From the NCBI GenBank assembly GCA_964406575.1, contig CAYOSH010000008.1, forward strand, positions 1-64,000: a stretch of 64,000 nt of DNA. The letters run 5' to 3'. Source of the stretch: WTAW01 sp964406575. GTDB taxonomy: Bacteria; Acidobacteriota; Aminicenantia; Aminicenantales; Aminicenantaceae. Positions within the stretch are counted from its first letter, which is position 1. The number at the start of each line of letters is the position of its first letter. Below the pieces are notes generated by a model. The model did no database searches. It was not told the DNA's origin and was given only the letters and a program-made list of their open reading frames with translations. Below are positions 53,777 to 63,482 of this stretch, piece by piece. Both the position numbers and the translations under genes were made by a program.

Positions 53777-56182
53777 TCACTCATATTTTAAGGTTTTTGC
53801 AGGATTGGATAGCGCTGATTTAAGTGCCTGGTGGCTGACGGTCATAATTGCGATAAGTTGAGCGAGTAGCCCGGAGGCTACGAAGACCCACCATTCGATT
53901 CCGATCCTATAGGCGAAATTGTCCAGCCAATGAGCCATCACATAGAATCCCAACGGCCAGGCAATGATATTTGCCAATAAGACCAGCTTTAAGAAATCTT
54001 GAGATAAATAGAATGTGATGTTGGGCACTGTGGCTCCAAGCACTTTACGGATACCGATTTCTTTGGCTCTCTGCTCTGTAGCGAAAGAGGCCAGGCCATA
54101 AAGTCCCAGGCAGGCGACAAAAATGGCCAAAAATCCGAATATGAAATAGATATCCTGCATCTTGTCCTCTTCCGGATATCGCTGCCGGTAATTGTCATCC
54201 ACAAAATAGTGATTGAATTCGCGGTCCGGGAATTGCTCCTTCCAGACCGTTTTGATCTGTTCCAAGGTTGCAGAGACATTATAGGGAGTTATTCTTGCGG
54301 CAACGAAAGCGAATCCTTCCGGCTGCATTTGAAGCATCATCGGATTGATCCGGAGCTTCATGCTTTTGTGGTGGAAATCTTTGATCACGCCGATGACTGT
54401 CGGCCTGAATTCGGGATTTGATACGTCGATGAGCTGATTACCTACGACATCCGGTCCCAATCCGAGTTGGCGGGCGAAGGTTTCATTCATAATGACGGCA
54501 TTCGCTGCATCTGTCGAGTAATCCCGGGAGAAATCTCTTCCCCAGAGGATTTCCATGCCGAAGGTTTTGATGAAGTCATAATCCACGCCAAAAACAGACG
54601 CTCGCACCGATGATGCCGGATCCTTCCCGGGCAAATAATAAGATTGGTCGCCGGCAAACTCGCCCGGGATGCTTACGGGAAGAGAAACGGAAGTCACGTT
54701 GGGTATCTTTGAAATATTATCTCTGAGAGCGTCATTTGTCCGTCCGCCTCCTCTGATCACCACAAGGAAATCCCGGTCAAATCCTAGATCTTTGTTCTTG
54801 ATGTAATCGAGCTGCTGCAGAATGACGATAAAGCCAAAAATCATGAATATTGAAATGGAAAACTGAAAAACAACCAGAAGCTTCCGGAAAGTTCCGCTCT
54901 GTTTGGCAGCCCCCAATCTTCCTCTGAGAGTTTTCACGGGCTGAAAGGTCGAAAGCACAAAGGCCGGAAAACTGCCCGCAATAAAACCTGTGGCAATTAT
55001 AATGATGAAAAGTGCGATAAGAGATGGCACACTTATCAAATATTGCAAACTGAATTCTTTTCCGGAGAGTTGATTGAAGGCTGGAAGAGAGACCGCAATG
55101 AGCAAGATCCCGACAAATGTTCCAATGAGAGCCAGGAGACTCGATTCACTGAGAAATTGTCTGATTAGGTGATGCCTGTGCGCACCGAACATTTTTCTAA
55201 GGCCGACTTCTTTGGCGCGCTTGACCGATCTGGCGGTGGAGAGATTGATAAAATTGAAACAGGCGATGAATAAGACCATAACAGCGACAACAGAAAAGAT
55301 GTAGATATACTGGATATCTCCCTGTTGGGCGATCTCTGCTTCAAAGTTCGATTTGAGATGGATATCGGTCAACGCCTGAAGCGGATATCTTCGGGTGATC
55401 CCTTCTTTTCTGTATATCTCTCCCCATTTTTCCTCCATGATTGTTGCGATTCTTTCTTCAACATACTCGACATCTGCGCTCTTGGTGAGAAGGAAATAAG
55501 AGAAAGGATTAAAATAAACAGGATCGTTTAAGAAGTCTGGACCGGCGGGTTGATCATCGCCCCGCCTGAAAGTGTTGATCGAAAGAATGACATTGAATCG
55601 GAAATGGGAATTTCTGGGGACATTCTTGACCACTCCGGTGACATGAAAATCTTGATTTCCCTGTTGGAGGGGAACAGAAATAGATTTTCCGACAGCATCG
55701 ACAGTGCCAAAGATCTGAATGGCTGTATCCTCTGTGAGCACAAATGTTTGGGGATCAAGGAGGGCTGACTGAGGGTCACCGGCGATAAATTCATAAGAAA
55801 AAAGAGTGAAGAAACTCGGATCTGCCCCATAAAAATCCGGAATTTCAAAGTTTTTATCGTCATGCTTAAAGCGGAGCACCCCGAATTGGAAGAGTCTGGC
55901 AGAGGCTTCGATCTCTGGGATGGCCTCCTCTAATCCCGGGGCGAGTGCCGAAGGCATACAAGCGAACACTCGTGTCTCGCCTCCGATCGTGCTATACGAG
56001 ATCCCCCGGAAGATCCGGTCGGCATTTTTGTGATATTTGTCATAGCTCAATTCATCATTGATATAGAGGAAAATGAGGATACAACAGGCAACCCCGATGG
56101 CAAGTCCGAAGATGTTAATGAAGGAAAAGCCTTTATGTCTCCTCAAATTTCTCCATGCGATCAGAAGATAATTTTTAAACAT
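53777..56182 (-). CDS. Orphan MacB/FtsX-type ABC permease
   Basis: 801 residues from ATG at 56182 with GGAGG five bases upstream; five more in-frame codons upstream contain the ribosome site. No prefix domain. FtsX cores have CFNFINLSTARSVKRAKEVG (first) and TEQRAKEIGIRKVLGATV (second); tail NPAKTLKYE departs most from the common NPxDSLRYE. A sigma-54-type promoter lies 104 bases upstream (56286), but tandem boxes are not seen at the 42-bp position. It is divergent from an MFS transporter gene. Confidence 0.9.
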   Translation of the reverse strand: MFKNYLLIAWRNLRRHKGFSFINIFGLAIGVACCILIFLYINDELSYDKYHKNADRIFRGISYSTIGGETRVFACMPSALAPGLEEAIPEIEASARLFQFGVLRFKHDDKNFEIPDFYGADPSFFTLFSYEFIAGDPQSALLDPQTFVLTEDTAIQIFGTVDAVGKSISVPLQQGNQDFHVTGVVKNVPRNSHFRFNVILSINTFRRGDDQPAGPDFLNDPVYFNPFSYFLLTKSADVEYVEERIATIMEEKWGEIYRKEGITRRYPLQALTDIHLKSNFEAEIAQQGDIQYIYIFSVVAVMVLFIACFNFINLSTARSVKRAKEVGLRKMFGAHRHHLIRQFLSESSLLALIGTFVGILLIAVSLPAFNQLSGKEFSLQYLISVPSLIALFIIIIATGFIAGSFPAFVLSTFQPVKTLRGRLGAAKQSGTFRKLLVVFQFSISIFMIFGFIVILQQLDYIKNKDLGFDRDFLVVIRGGGRTNDALRDNISKIPNVTSVSLPVSIPGEFAGDQSYYLPGKDPASSVRASVFGVDYDFIKTFGMEILWGRDFSRDYSTDAANAVIMNETFARQLGLGPDVVGNQLIDVSNPEFRPTVIGVIKDFHHKSMKLRINPMMLQMQPEGFAFVAARITPYNVSATLEQIKTVWKEQFPDREFNHYFVDDNYRQRYPEEDKMQDIYFIFGFLAIFVACLGLYGLASFATEQRAKEIGIRKVLGATVPNITFYLSQDFLKLVLLANIIAWPLGFYVMAHWLDNFAYRIGIEWWVFVASGLLAQLIAIMTVSHQALKSALSNPAKTLKYE

Positions 56183-56285
56183 TTGTACCTCCGGCAAGGG
56201 CTTCCTGCCATCCTATATCATAAAGGCTTTTTCAAAAAACTTGAAAGGCAAGGATCACAGATTCCTTCTCTCAGGTTAATTCAAG

Positions 56286-56301
56286 AGCAATAAATATGCC
56301 A
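56286..56301 (-). promoter_or_regulatory. Sigma-54-type promoter of the permease starting at 56182
   Basis: Minus-strand TGGCATATTTATTGCT, identical to the 16-mer at 13173-13188, with the same flanking TTGGCA and TTGCT context. No clear operator boxes at the usual position. Confidence 0.7.
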
Positions 56302-56444
56302 ATGTTTTTATGCGACTCCTAGAGTGTTAATAATATCACTTCGTAAGAAATGTTTACATTTGAAAAATATTTGTTGGATATGAAAGAAAAAATCATTAGG
56401 ATGATTTTTCCTTCCACTTTAGATATCATGAGAAGCTCTAAGCC

Positions 56445-57659
56445 ATGATAAAAGGCATAATCCGGCTTTACCGCAACGCCTATTCAGGTCTACCTCGCCA
56501 GTCTTGGACTCTATTCACTGTGCTGCTCGTCAATGCATCGGGAATGATGGTGCTTTTTTTCCTCAGCCTCTACCTCACCCGGGAACGAGGGTTCCCAGTC
56601 ATTCAGGCGGGCAGAGCGCTCAGCATTTTTGGGCTGGGATCACTCGCCGGCACTTATCTGGGCGGATGGTTATCTGACCGGATTGGCTCGACCAACGTCC
56701 AGAAGCTCAGCCTCTTTTTCTGCGGCGTGTTCTATATTTCTCTCGGTCAGCTCCATTCTTTGAGGAGTATCTTCATAATGATATTTACCCTGTCTATAGC
56801 TTCGGGTCTGATGTATCCTGCGAATGCGACATCTATGGCCCGCCTCTGTCCCCCCAAAGTCACGACCAAAGGATTTGCCCTTAACCGATTGGCGAATAAT
56901 ATCGGAGCCACAATAGGGCCCGCTGTGGGAGGTCTGCTGGCACTGCGTAATTATGTCCTCCTCTTCTGGGTCGATGGCCTTACATGCCTGGCAGCATTTT
57001 TCGTGTTTATCCTGGTCTGGAAAAAGCCTGAAGAACACCTTCGTGTTGTATCTGGAGGGCAAACTCCCAGTGGCCGCTCTCCATGGCGGGATGTCCCCTT
57101 TCTCTTATTATTGCCTATCGTCGTCATCTGGGGGGTTATTTTTTTTCAGCTTATTGCTACTTTCCCACTGTACATGAGAGAAGTCTATGGCCTGGCCGAG
57201 AATCGCATCGGCCAACTCATAATAGTTAACACAGTTATGATCGTAACCTTGGAGATGCTTCTCATCCACTGGATTGGGAATCGGTCCTTGACGAGGTTCA
57301 TCGCCATCTCCTTTTTTCTGACGGGGTTAGGCTTTTCCATGATGCCGCTGGGCCGAAGCTTTCCTTTCGCAGCACTGACAGTTGCGGTGTGGACCACGGG
57401 AGAGATGTTGAGCATGCCGCTTCTAGGTTCTCTGATAGCGATCCGAGCCGGGCCAGGAAGCCAAGGCCGCTACATGGGCCTCTTCGCCTTTTCTTTTTCT
57501 CTATCCATGATCGTAGGGCCAGCTATTGGAACTGCGGTCTATGGGAGCTATGGTCCTTCAACACTTTGGTTTGGCTGCGGCGTTTTAGGGCTTCTGATTT
57601 TTATGGCGTTTTCTTTTCTCAGTCGTGCATTGGAGGCAGATAAAACTGCGAAAATCTGA
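56445..57659 (+). CDS. MFS transporter
   Basis: 404 residues with about twelve hydrophobic segments. Loop 2-3 carries the MFS motif GGWLSDRIGSTNVQKLS (GxLaDrxGrkxxl type). Helix 5 region FALNRLANNIGATIGPAVGG matches motif C of drug/metabolite antiporters, which favours an exporter. Substrate unknown. The ribosome site before the ATG is weak. No regulator is adjacent apart from the divergent permease. Confidence 0.88.
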   Translation: MIKGIIRLYRNAYSGLPRQSWTLFTVLLVNASGMMVLFFLSLYLTRERGFPVIQAGRALSIFGLGSLAGTYLGGWLSDRIGSTNVQKLSLFFCGVFYISLGQLHSLRSIFIMIFTLSIASGLMYPANATSMARLCPPKVTTKGFALNRLANNIGATIGPAVGGLLALRNYVLLFWVDGLTCLAAFFVFILVWKKPEEHLRVVSGGQTPSGRSPWRDVPFLLLLPIVVIWGVIFFQLIATFPLYMREVYGLAENRIGQLIIVNTVMIVTLEMLLIHWIGNRSLTRFIAISFFLTGLGFSMMPLGRSFPFAALTVAVWTTGEMLSMPLLGSLIAIRAGPGSQGRYMGLFAFSFSLSMIVGPAIGTAVYGSYGPSTLWFGCGVLGLLIFMAFSFLSRALEADKTAKI

Positions 57660-57771
57660 AATTTTTATATAAAAAACTTATTTAGAGTAACAAAAATGAG
57701 CTCCATCCGTAGTAAAATATATTAACTGATCGGATGGACAAGGATGTGTAACATTATATGAAAGGAATAGA

Positions 57772-60700
57772 ATGATGACGAAAAAATCTTTTTTTCACTC
57801 CCCTTCTAGAACTGCACACTGGGGATGTTTTCGATTATTGGTGTTCGCTTTATGCTTTTTATCCTTTGGAAACCTTTATGCCCAGAACGCCTTGTGGATG
57901 CGGTATCCGGCAATTTCTCCAGACGGACAGCACATTGTGTTCAGCTATCAAGGGAATCTGTATATAGTGAAGAGTGAGGGAGGCCGGGCCTTACCACTAA
58001 CTATGCATCCAGCTTACGACTTCCAACCTGTGTGGTCGAACGATGGCCAGCATATTGCCTTTGCTTCCGACAGATATGGCAATTTTGATGTTTTCATGAT
58101 GCACAAAGACGGGGGAACGCCCCAACGGCTCACCTTCCACTCTTCTAACGATATCCCCTATTCTTTTTCGCCCGACAGTACTTCTGTTCTGTTCAGCTCA
58201 GCCCGCCTGGACAGCCCTCAAAATATGCAGTTTCCCTCCGGAAGCCTTCCCGAGCTCTACAGTGTGAGCGTGCAGGGCGGCCGTCCTATTCAGATAATGA
58301 CCACGCCGGCATTACACGTGAATTTTAACATCGACGGCAGCCAAATGCTCTTTGAGGACACCAAAGGGTTTGAAGATCCCTTCCGCAAGCACCACACATC
58401 TTCCATTACTCGAGATATCTGGCTCTATGACAAAGAGGGAAACTCCTTCCGTCAACTCTCCAGCTTTGTAGGTGAAGACCGGAATCCTGTTTTTGCTCCG
58501 AATGGCGACGACTTCTATTATCTCTCCGAACAGAGCGGTACCATGAATGTCTTCAAATCTTCGGTGTCAAACCCGAATCAGGCATTCCAAATATCTAATT
58601 TTACTTTTCACCCGGTGAGATACCTGTCTTTATCCAGAGACGGCATTCTCTGCTACAGCTATGATGGGGAGATCTACACTCAGCGCGAAGGGAATGACGC
58701 TCAGAGAGTTTCTATCCAGATCCTCTCCGACAATTTAGCCAATCCGACAAGCGTAAAAATAGTCAGCGGACAGGTCACAGAGATGGCCTTAGCGCCGAGT
58801 GGAAAGGAATTAGCTTTTGTCTTCCGCGGTGAGGTTTTCGTGACATCTGTTGATGGTTCTTTGACCAAACGGATCACCAATACACCGGAACAGGAACGCT
58901 TTATTGATTACAGTCCGGATGGCAAGTCCATCGTATATGCCAGCGAACGCAACAATAGCTGGAACATCTACATGACTTCACTGAGCAAAAAAGATGAAAA
59001 GTACTTTATGAACTCGACAGTGATTGAAGAGAAAGCCGTCCTGGAGACTGAAGAGGAAACCTTCCAGCCGGCCTTCTCTCCTGATGGCAAAGAGCTCGCG
59101 TACATTGAGGAGCGGACACGGCTGATGGTGATCGATCTCCAATCTAAAGAAACACGGACTATCATGGACGGCAGCCAGAATTTCTCCTACCTTGACGGTG
59201 ATCAACACTTCGAATGGAGCCCCGATGGCAAATGGTTCCTCCTTCACTTCCAACTCCCAGAATACTGGTTTAACGAAGTGGGGCTCATCAGTTCCGACGG
59301 AAAAGGAAAAGTGATAAATCTCACCAAAAGCGGATTCTACGATGTCTCTCCCCAGTGGGCACAAAAAGGAAAAATGATGATCTGGGCATCGAACAAGAGC
59401 GGGATGCACAGTGTTGCTAAATCAGGCCCGACCGAGCTGGATATTTATGGTCTTTTTTTCACCAAAAAAGCGTTTGATATCTATCGGATGAGCAAAGAGG
59501 AATACGAGCTTTATATAGAAGCTCAGGAAGAGGCCAAGAAAGAAGAGAAAGAGAAGGGTGAGAAAAAAGAGAAGGAAAAGACAGAGGTAGAAAAAATCGA
59601 GCCTGTGGAGATCGACTGGGATGGGCTGACAGAACGCAGAACTCGCTTAACCATCCATTCGTCCCGCTTGTCGGATGCTGCATTAACCCATGATGGCAAG
59701 TATCTTCTCTATTTTAGCCAGGCGGAGAAAGGATATGACCTGTGGCGCACAGAGCTTCGGACTAAGGAAACAAAAGTGCTTGCCAAATTCGGCGACCGTG
59801 GTGGGGCGTTAGAACTGGACAAAGAGGGCAAAAATGTCTTTGTACTCAGTGAGGGTGCGATCACTAAGGTCGAAGTGGAATCCGGCACAAAGAAGCCTGT
59901 CATTATTCAAGGTGAAATGATACTCAATGAAAACGCTGAGCGTGATTATCTCTTTGACCACGTCACCCGCCAGGTGAAAAAGAAATTTTACGACCCCAGC
60001 CTGCACGGTGCCAAATGGGAAATGCTGACCATCGAATACAGACGCTTTTTACCGCATATTAACAACAACTACGATTTTCAGGAGATGCTGAGCGAGCTGT
60101 TGGGGGAACTGAACGCCTCCCATACAGGCGCCCGGTATCGTCACAGCGATCCTCAAGGCGATCAAACGGCCTCATTGGGAGTGTTTTTTGATCAAACGTA
60201 TGAAGGTGAAGGACTCAAGATCAAAGAAATCATGGAAGGAAGTCCGTTGATTCAATCTGGAAGCAAGATTACCGATGGAATCATCATCGAAAAGATTGAC
60301 GGTGTGAGCCTAACGCCAGGGTTAAACTATTATCCGCTGCTCAACCGTAAAGCAGAAAAAATTGTCCTCCTGTCGCTGCATGATCCAAAAAGCTCTGAGC
60401 GCTGGGAGGAAAAAGTCAAGCCTATCAAGCTCAGCCAGGAAAACCAGTTGCTCTACGATCGATGGGTGAAGAGGAACCGGAAAATCACTCATGAACTCTC
60501 TAGCGGACGCTTGGGGTATATGCACATCCGGGGTATGAGTGACTCAAGCTACCGAGTGTTTATTGATGCGGTCATGGGTGAGGAGGTCAATAGAGAGGCT
60601 CTTGTCGTGGATTCCCGCTTTAACGGTGGCGGAGACCTTGTGGATGATCTCACAACATTCCTGAGTGGAGAACGTTATCAGGTGTTTAAAGCTCCAGACC

Positions 60701-61059
60701 GCAATATCGGCTTCGAATCTCAACGCCGTTGGACCAAACCATCCATCGTGCTGGTTTGTGAAAGCAACTACTCTGATGCGCACTGCTTCCCTGCAGCTTA
60801 CCGGGACCTAGGCATAGGAAAAATTGTGGGTATGCCCGTACCGGGGACCTGTACATTTGTGTGGTGGGAAATGTTACAGAATGGAGTAGTTTTCGGCATT
60901 CCCAATCTCGGTGTGGCTGATAAAAGCGGGGACATCCTCGAAAACAAACAACTCGAACCTGACATCCTGGTGAGGAACGAATACGATAAAGTTTCATCCG
61001 GAATCGACCAACAACTGGAACGAGCTGTTAAAGAATTGCTCGAAGAGCTTAAAAAATAA
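57772..61059 (+). CDS. Tricorn-like S41 protease, exported
   Basis: 1095 residues, the typical size of bacterial tricorn homologues. A hydrophobic N-terminal segment at about 19-38 suggests export. Order: PD40/beta-propeller repeats at 40-350 and 350-560 (ISPDGQHIVFSYQG, YSPDGKSIVYASER, WSPDGKWFLLHF); a Lys/Glu-rich linker at 584-612; more propeller-like sequence; helical tricorn C1 domain at about 720-800; PDZ at about 800-890; and the S41 core with RFNGGGDLVDDL and nucleophile Ser1001 in ESNYSDAHCFPAAYRDLG. Tricorn proteases degrade peptides further, and extracytoplasmic bacterial homologues are associated with peptide feeding. AAAGG precedes the ATG-ATG start. Confidence 0.9.
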   Translation: MMTKKSFFHSPSRTAHWGCFRLLVFALCFLSFGNLYAQNALWMRYPAISPDGQHIVFSYQGNLYIVKSEGGRALPLTMHPAYDFQPVWSNDGQHIAFASDRYGNFDVFMMHKDGGTPQRLTFHSSNDIPYSFSPDSTSVLFSSARLDSPQNMQFPSGSLPELYSVSVQGGRPIQIMTTPALHVNFNIDGSQMLFEDTKGFEDPFRKHHTSSITRDIWLYDKEGNSFRQLSSFVGEDRNPVFAPNGDDFYYLSEQSGTMNVFKSSVSNPNQAFQISNFTFHPVRYLSLSRDGILCYSYDGEIYTQREGNDAQRVSIQILSDNLANPTSVKIVSGQVTEMALAPSGKELAFVFRGEVFVTSVDGSLTKRITNTPEQERFIDYSPDGKSIVYASERNNSWNIYMTSLSKKDEKYFMNSTVIEEKAVLETEEETFQPAFSPDGKELAYIEERTRLMVIDLQSKETRTIMDGSQNFSYLDGDQHFEWSPDGKWFLLHFQLPEYWFNEVGLISSDGKGKVINLTKSGFYDVSPQWAQKGKMMIWASNKSGMHSVAKSGPTELDIYGLFFTKKAFDIYRMSKEEYELYIEAQEEAKKEEKEKGEKKEKEKTEVEKIEPVEIDWDGLTERRTRLTIHSSRLSDAALTHDGKYLLYFSQAEKGYDLWRTELRTKETKVLAKFGDRGGALELDKEGKNVFVLSEGAITKVEVESGTKKPVIIQGEMILNENAERDYLFDHVTRQVKKKFYDPSLHGAKWEMLTIEYRRFLPHINNNYDFQEMLSELLGELNASHTGARYRHSDPQGDQTASLGVFFDQTYEGEGLKIKEIMEGSPLIQSGSKITDGIIIEKIDGVSLTPGLNYYPLLNRKAEKIVLLSLHDPKSSERWEEKVKPIKLSQENQLLYDRWVKRNRKITHELSSGRLGYMHIRGMSDSSYRVFIDAVMGEEVNREALVVDSRFNGGGDLVDDLTTFLSGERYQVFKAPDRNIGFESQRRWTKPSIVLVCESNYSDAHCFPAAYRDLGIGKIVGMPVPGTCTFVWWEMLQNGVVFGIPNLGVADKSGDILENKQLEPDILVRNEYDKVSSGIDQQLERAVKELLEELKK

Positions 61060-61122
61060 GAGTGCTCAGTTAAATATAAAACACCTGAACTCTGAGGTTA
61101 GGGTGAAGAATTGTTTTTTGAT

Positions 61123-61542
61123 TTAACGGTGCCTTTTCGATCGGAGCTCGATAAGTTCCCTGGCCTGATCTCTGCCGATTTTTTTTAATTTTCTCAGCAG
61201 ATCAGGGCGGCTCTTCCAGGCCTCTTCTGGGCCGAGATTCGATTCGGCCACAACCCGGACTTTGCCAAAGTCTCCTCTGTCGTTCCACGTAAAATAATTG
61301 GCAAGTTGGGATGCTGTCTCGAAATATTCTTTCTTTTTGTCATCTTCATAAGTAACGATAAGGATACCCCGTCGTGGGCCTTTGAGTTTGTGTGGATCAT
61401 ATGTTGTGAAGCGGAGTCGGTCGAAAAACATTTTAAGCTGTCCTGAGACACCCTCCAAGATGTCAAGAAGTCCTCGCTCCAAGGTTTGATCGAGATTCAA
61501 GCCTGATATGGCCCTGATATGAGCCAAGATGTGCTTGACCAT
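61123..61542 (-). CDS. Hypothetical protein
   Basis: 139 residues, no family recognised. Long helical N-terminus (LDQTLERGLLDILEGVSGQL), a central beta part (RRGILIVTYEDDKKKEYFET) and a basic C-terminus rich in Arg and Lys (DLLRKLKKIGRDQARELIEL). No signal peptide or membrane helix. Starts at ATG without a clear ribosome site. The coherent helix/strand pattern and absence of a competing frame support a real gene. Confidence 0.6.
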   Translation of the reverse strand: MVKHILAHIRAISGLNLDQTLERGLLDILEGVSGQLKMFFDRLRFTTYDPHKLKGPRRGILIVTYEDDKKKEYFETASQLANYFTWNDRGDFGKVRVVAESNLGPEEAWKSRPDLLRKLKKIGRDQARELIELRSKRHR

Positions 61543-61623
61543 GATATTTCGTATGTGATAGTTTCATTTTAAAATGAGCCTTTTTAACTCATTCAAATAT
61601 GGATAAGGAAGTGTAGCGATCTG

Positions 61624-61815
61624 ATGCGAAAGTGGTTTTTTCTTTTTGTGATTTTGGGCCTAATCTATATCTTTTCAAAGGCTCTCCAAAAAAAGGAAGA
61701 GCGCTCTCCATTCCGCAAACGCTTGAACGAAACACTCTCCATTGTTGTATGGGTTATGCTTGTCGCTTATGTTGTGTCATTTCTCTACTGGCTTTACACC
61801 CAGATTTTTAGATAG
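61624..61815 (+). CDS. Small two-helix membrane protein
   Basis: 63 residues. Two hydrophobic segments (4-20 and 38-60) are joined by a highly charged loop KALQKKEERSPFRKRLNE. Such tiny membrane proteins often support larger membrane complexes, but no partner is evident. It lies 29 bases before the parvulin lipoprotein gene on the same strand, so they could be co-transcribed. Confidence 0.55.
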   Translation: MRKWFFLFVILGLIYIFSKALQKKEERSPFRKRLNETLSIVVWVMLVAYVVSFLYWLYTQIFR

Positions 61816-61844
61816 CTCAAATTATTGGTGCGAAGGAGAATCCG

Positions 61845-62339
61845 ATGAACAGATATTTATGTATTTCTTTGCTCATTCCGTTTTTTATCTTGAGTGGATG
61901 CAAAAAAGAGAATAATACGGTTGCTGAGAAACCCGGTGTCGAGAAGCCGGCCAAACAAGCAGTCACAGCAAATGAACCTGCGCGGGTGGAGGTCCAGCAT
62001 ATTCTGATCTCATTCCAAGGGGCCATTCCCGATGAGAAAGTGACACGGACGAAGGAAGAGGCAGAAATCCTAGCCAAAGAACTTTTCGAGCGTGCAAAAG
62101 CTGGTCAAGACTTCGATGCAATGGTCCACGAGTATACAGATGACCAGCACCCCGGCATTTATCGCATGTCGAACACTGGAGTCCCGCCCGATGTGTCTGG
62201 CCAAGAGTATCCCCGTCAGAGAATGGTCAAAGCCTTTGGAGATGTCAGCTTCTCTCTCGAGGTTGGGGAGATCGGCATGGCGAGCTACGATCCTGCAGCC
62301 TCCAAATACGGCTGGCACATCATAAAAAGGTTGAGATGA
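61845..62339 (+). CDS. Parvulin-type peptidyl-prolyl isomerase lipoprotein
   Basis: 164 residues. A perfect lipobox LSGC with Cys19 marks a lipoprotein. Parvulin domain at about 48-164: VEVQHILISFQGAIP, AKELFERAKAGQDFDAMVHE and the closing GEIGMASYDPAASKYGWHII. It is the size of a single parvulin module without the SurA chaperone arms, so it resembles PrsA/PpiC-like folding helpers at the envelope. AAGGAG precedes the ATG. In a genome rich in exported peptidases, folding assistance for secreted proteins is a plausible role. Confidence 0.88.
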   Translation: MNRYLCISLLIPFFILSGCKKENNTVAEKPGVEKPAKQAVTANEPARVEVQHILISFQGAIPDEKVTRTKEEAEILAKELFERAKAGQDFDAMVHEYTDDQHPGIYRMSNTGVPPDVSGQEYPRQRMVKAFGDVSFSLEVGEIGMASYDPAASKYGWHIIKRLR

Positions 62340-62385
62340 TATAAATCTTGAAAAGTCAGGATCTTAAAAAGTCAATGGATGCCGT

Positions 62386-63372
62386 TTAAAATTTGACGGC
62401 GAGGATATAGTGGACAAGTTGGTCATAAGTTCCGGCAAACTTTTCCACCCTGTCCTTTATGAGTCTATGGCCATATAATTTGAGTTCCAGGGCCGAGGTA
62501 TAGAGGTAATTCATAATGGCGCGGGCATAGACACTTTCCAAAGGCTTGATCGAGCGGTACAACACGAGTGCTTCCTCTTTAAACACCGGAACATGGATTT
62601 CTGAAGGGGAAACGAATTGTTTGAGTTTGATTGCTGGATAAATGAGGTTCCTAGCGATAAACGTCTGCAGGACTATTTCTTCAGTTGCTTCGACTTCGCC
62701 TTCTCCGTAGAGGCCCACTTTTCTGGAAGGGATGGGCAGAAAAGTGGCGATCTCATCGAAAATCTCTTCTTTTTTCCATTCCCCATAAATCCATCCGACA
62801 TAGGGGATGAGTATTCCGCTTTGCAGGAACTTTGAAAACTTTTCTTGCAGTTTGGACCCCAAAAAGAAGTCTTGATAGTTATCCCGCTGCTTTTTTCTGT
62901 CGTCCTCAAGAAAGTGGCACAGTCCGTACATGAACAGGCTCATGATGGTGGGCAATTTGGTCATATCCAGGAAAGTGATCGGTTCCACACGGACACCGTC
63001 CTCCACCTTTCCCTCAAAGACTCTGTAGATGTGGTTTTTTTCGCGCAACACCTCTCGGCAATAGTTTTGGATACGGATCTGCTCTTCTGCGGGCAAATCA
63101 CGGATGATAAAGATAAGATCGATATCATCATCCTCCAATGGGATCCCTCGCAACCAGCTTCCGCGCAGATTGATGGATATGAGATTTTCACCATAGTCTT
63201 TTTGAAACTTTTCACCGGCTTCCATGAGTGTATCTTCAAGGTGCAGAAAAAGGCCATTCTTTCTGTAAGGATTTTCCGGATCGAAAAAAGGGAACCTGAA
63301 ATGCCTGCTTGATTTCAGATAAAATCGGAGTTTTTCTTCAGTGACGGTTTGATCTAAGCTGAGTTCGGACAT
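62386..63372 (-). CDS. Nucleotidyltransferase-fold protein
   Basis: 328 residues from ATG at 63372, seven bases after GGAG; the longer frame adds 36 residues without a ribosome site. Polymerase-beta-type nucleotidyltransferase motif at 69-90: LRGSWLRGIPLEDDDIDLIF, with Gly71-Ser72 and the metal-binding acidic pair Asp83 and Asp85. A long helical C-terminal region follows. Related enzymes include CCA-adding and poly(A)-type transferases and antibiotic-modifying enzymes; the sequence does not decide. It is divergent from birA with a 110-base gap. Confidence 0.72.
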   Translation of the reverse strand: MSELSLDQTVTEEKLRFYLKSSRHFRFPFFDPENPYRKNGLFLHLEDTLMEAGEKFQKDYGENLISINLRGSWLRGIPLEDDDIDLIFIIRDLPAEEQIRIQNYCREVLREKNHIYRVFEGKVEDGVRVEPITFLDMTKLPTIMSLFMYGLCHFLEDDRKKQRDNYQDFFLGSKLQEKFSKFLQSGILIPYVGWIYGEWKKEEIFDEIATFLPIPSRKVGLYGEGEVEATEEIVLQTFIARNLIYPAIKLKQFVSPSEIHVPVFKEEALVLYRSIKPLESVYARAIMNYLYTSALELKLYGHRLIKDRVEKFAGTYDQLVHYILAVKF

Positions 63373-63482
63373 CGTTGCGCTCCAGTTCCATAAGATTCTA
63401 GTTTTATTCCTCCTTGATTTCAACATTGAAAAAAATATCGCTTGCGTGTACAGTAATTGAGTTTGAAAGAACACAAACACAG

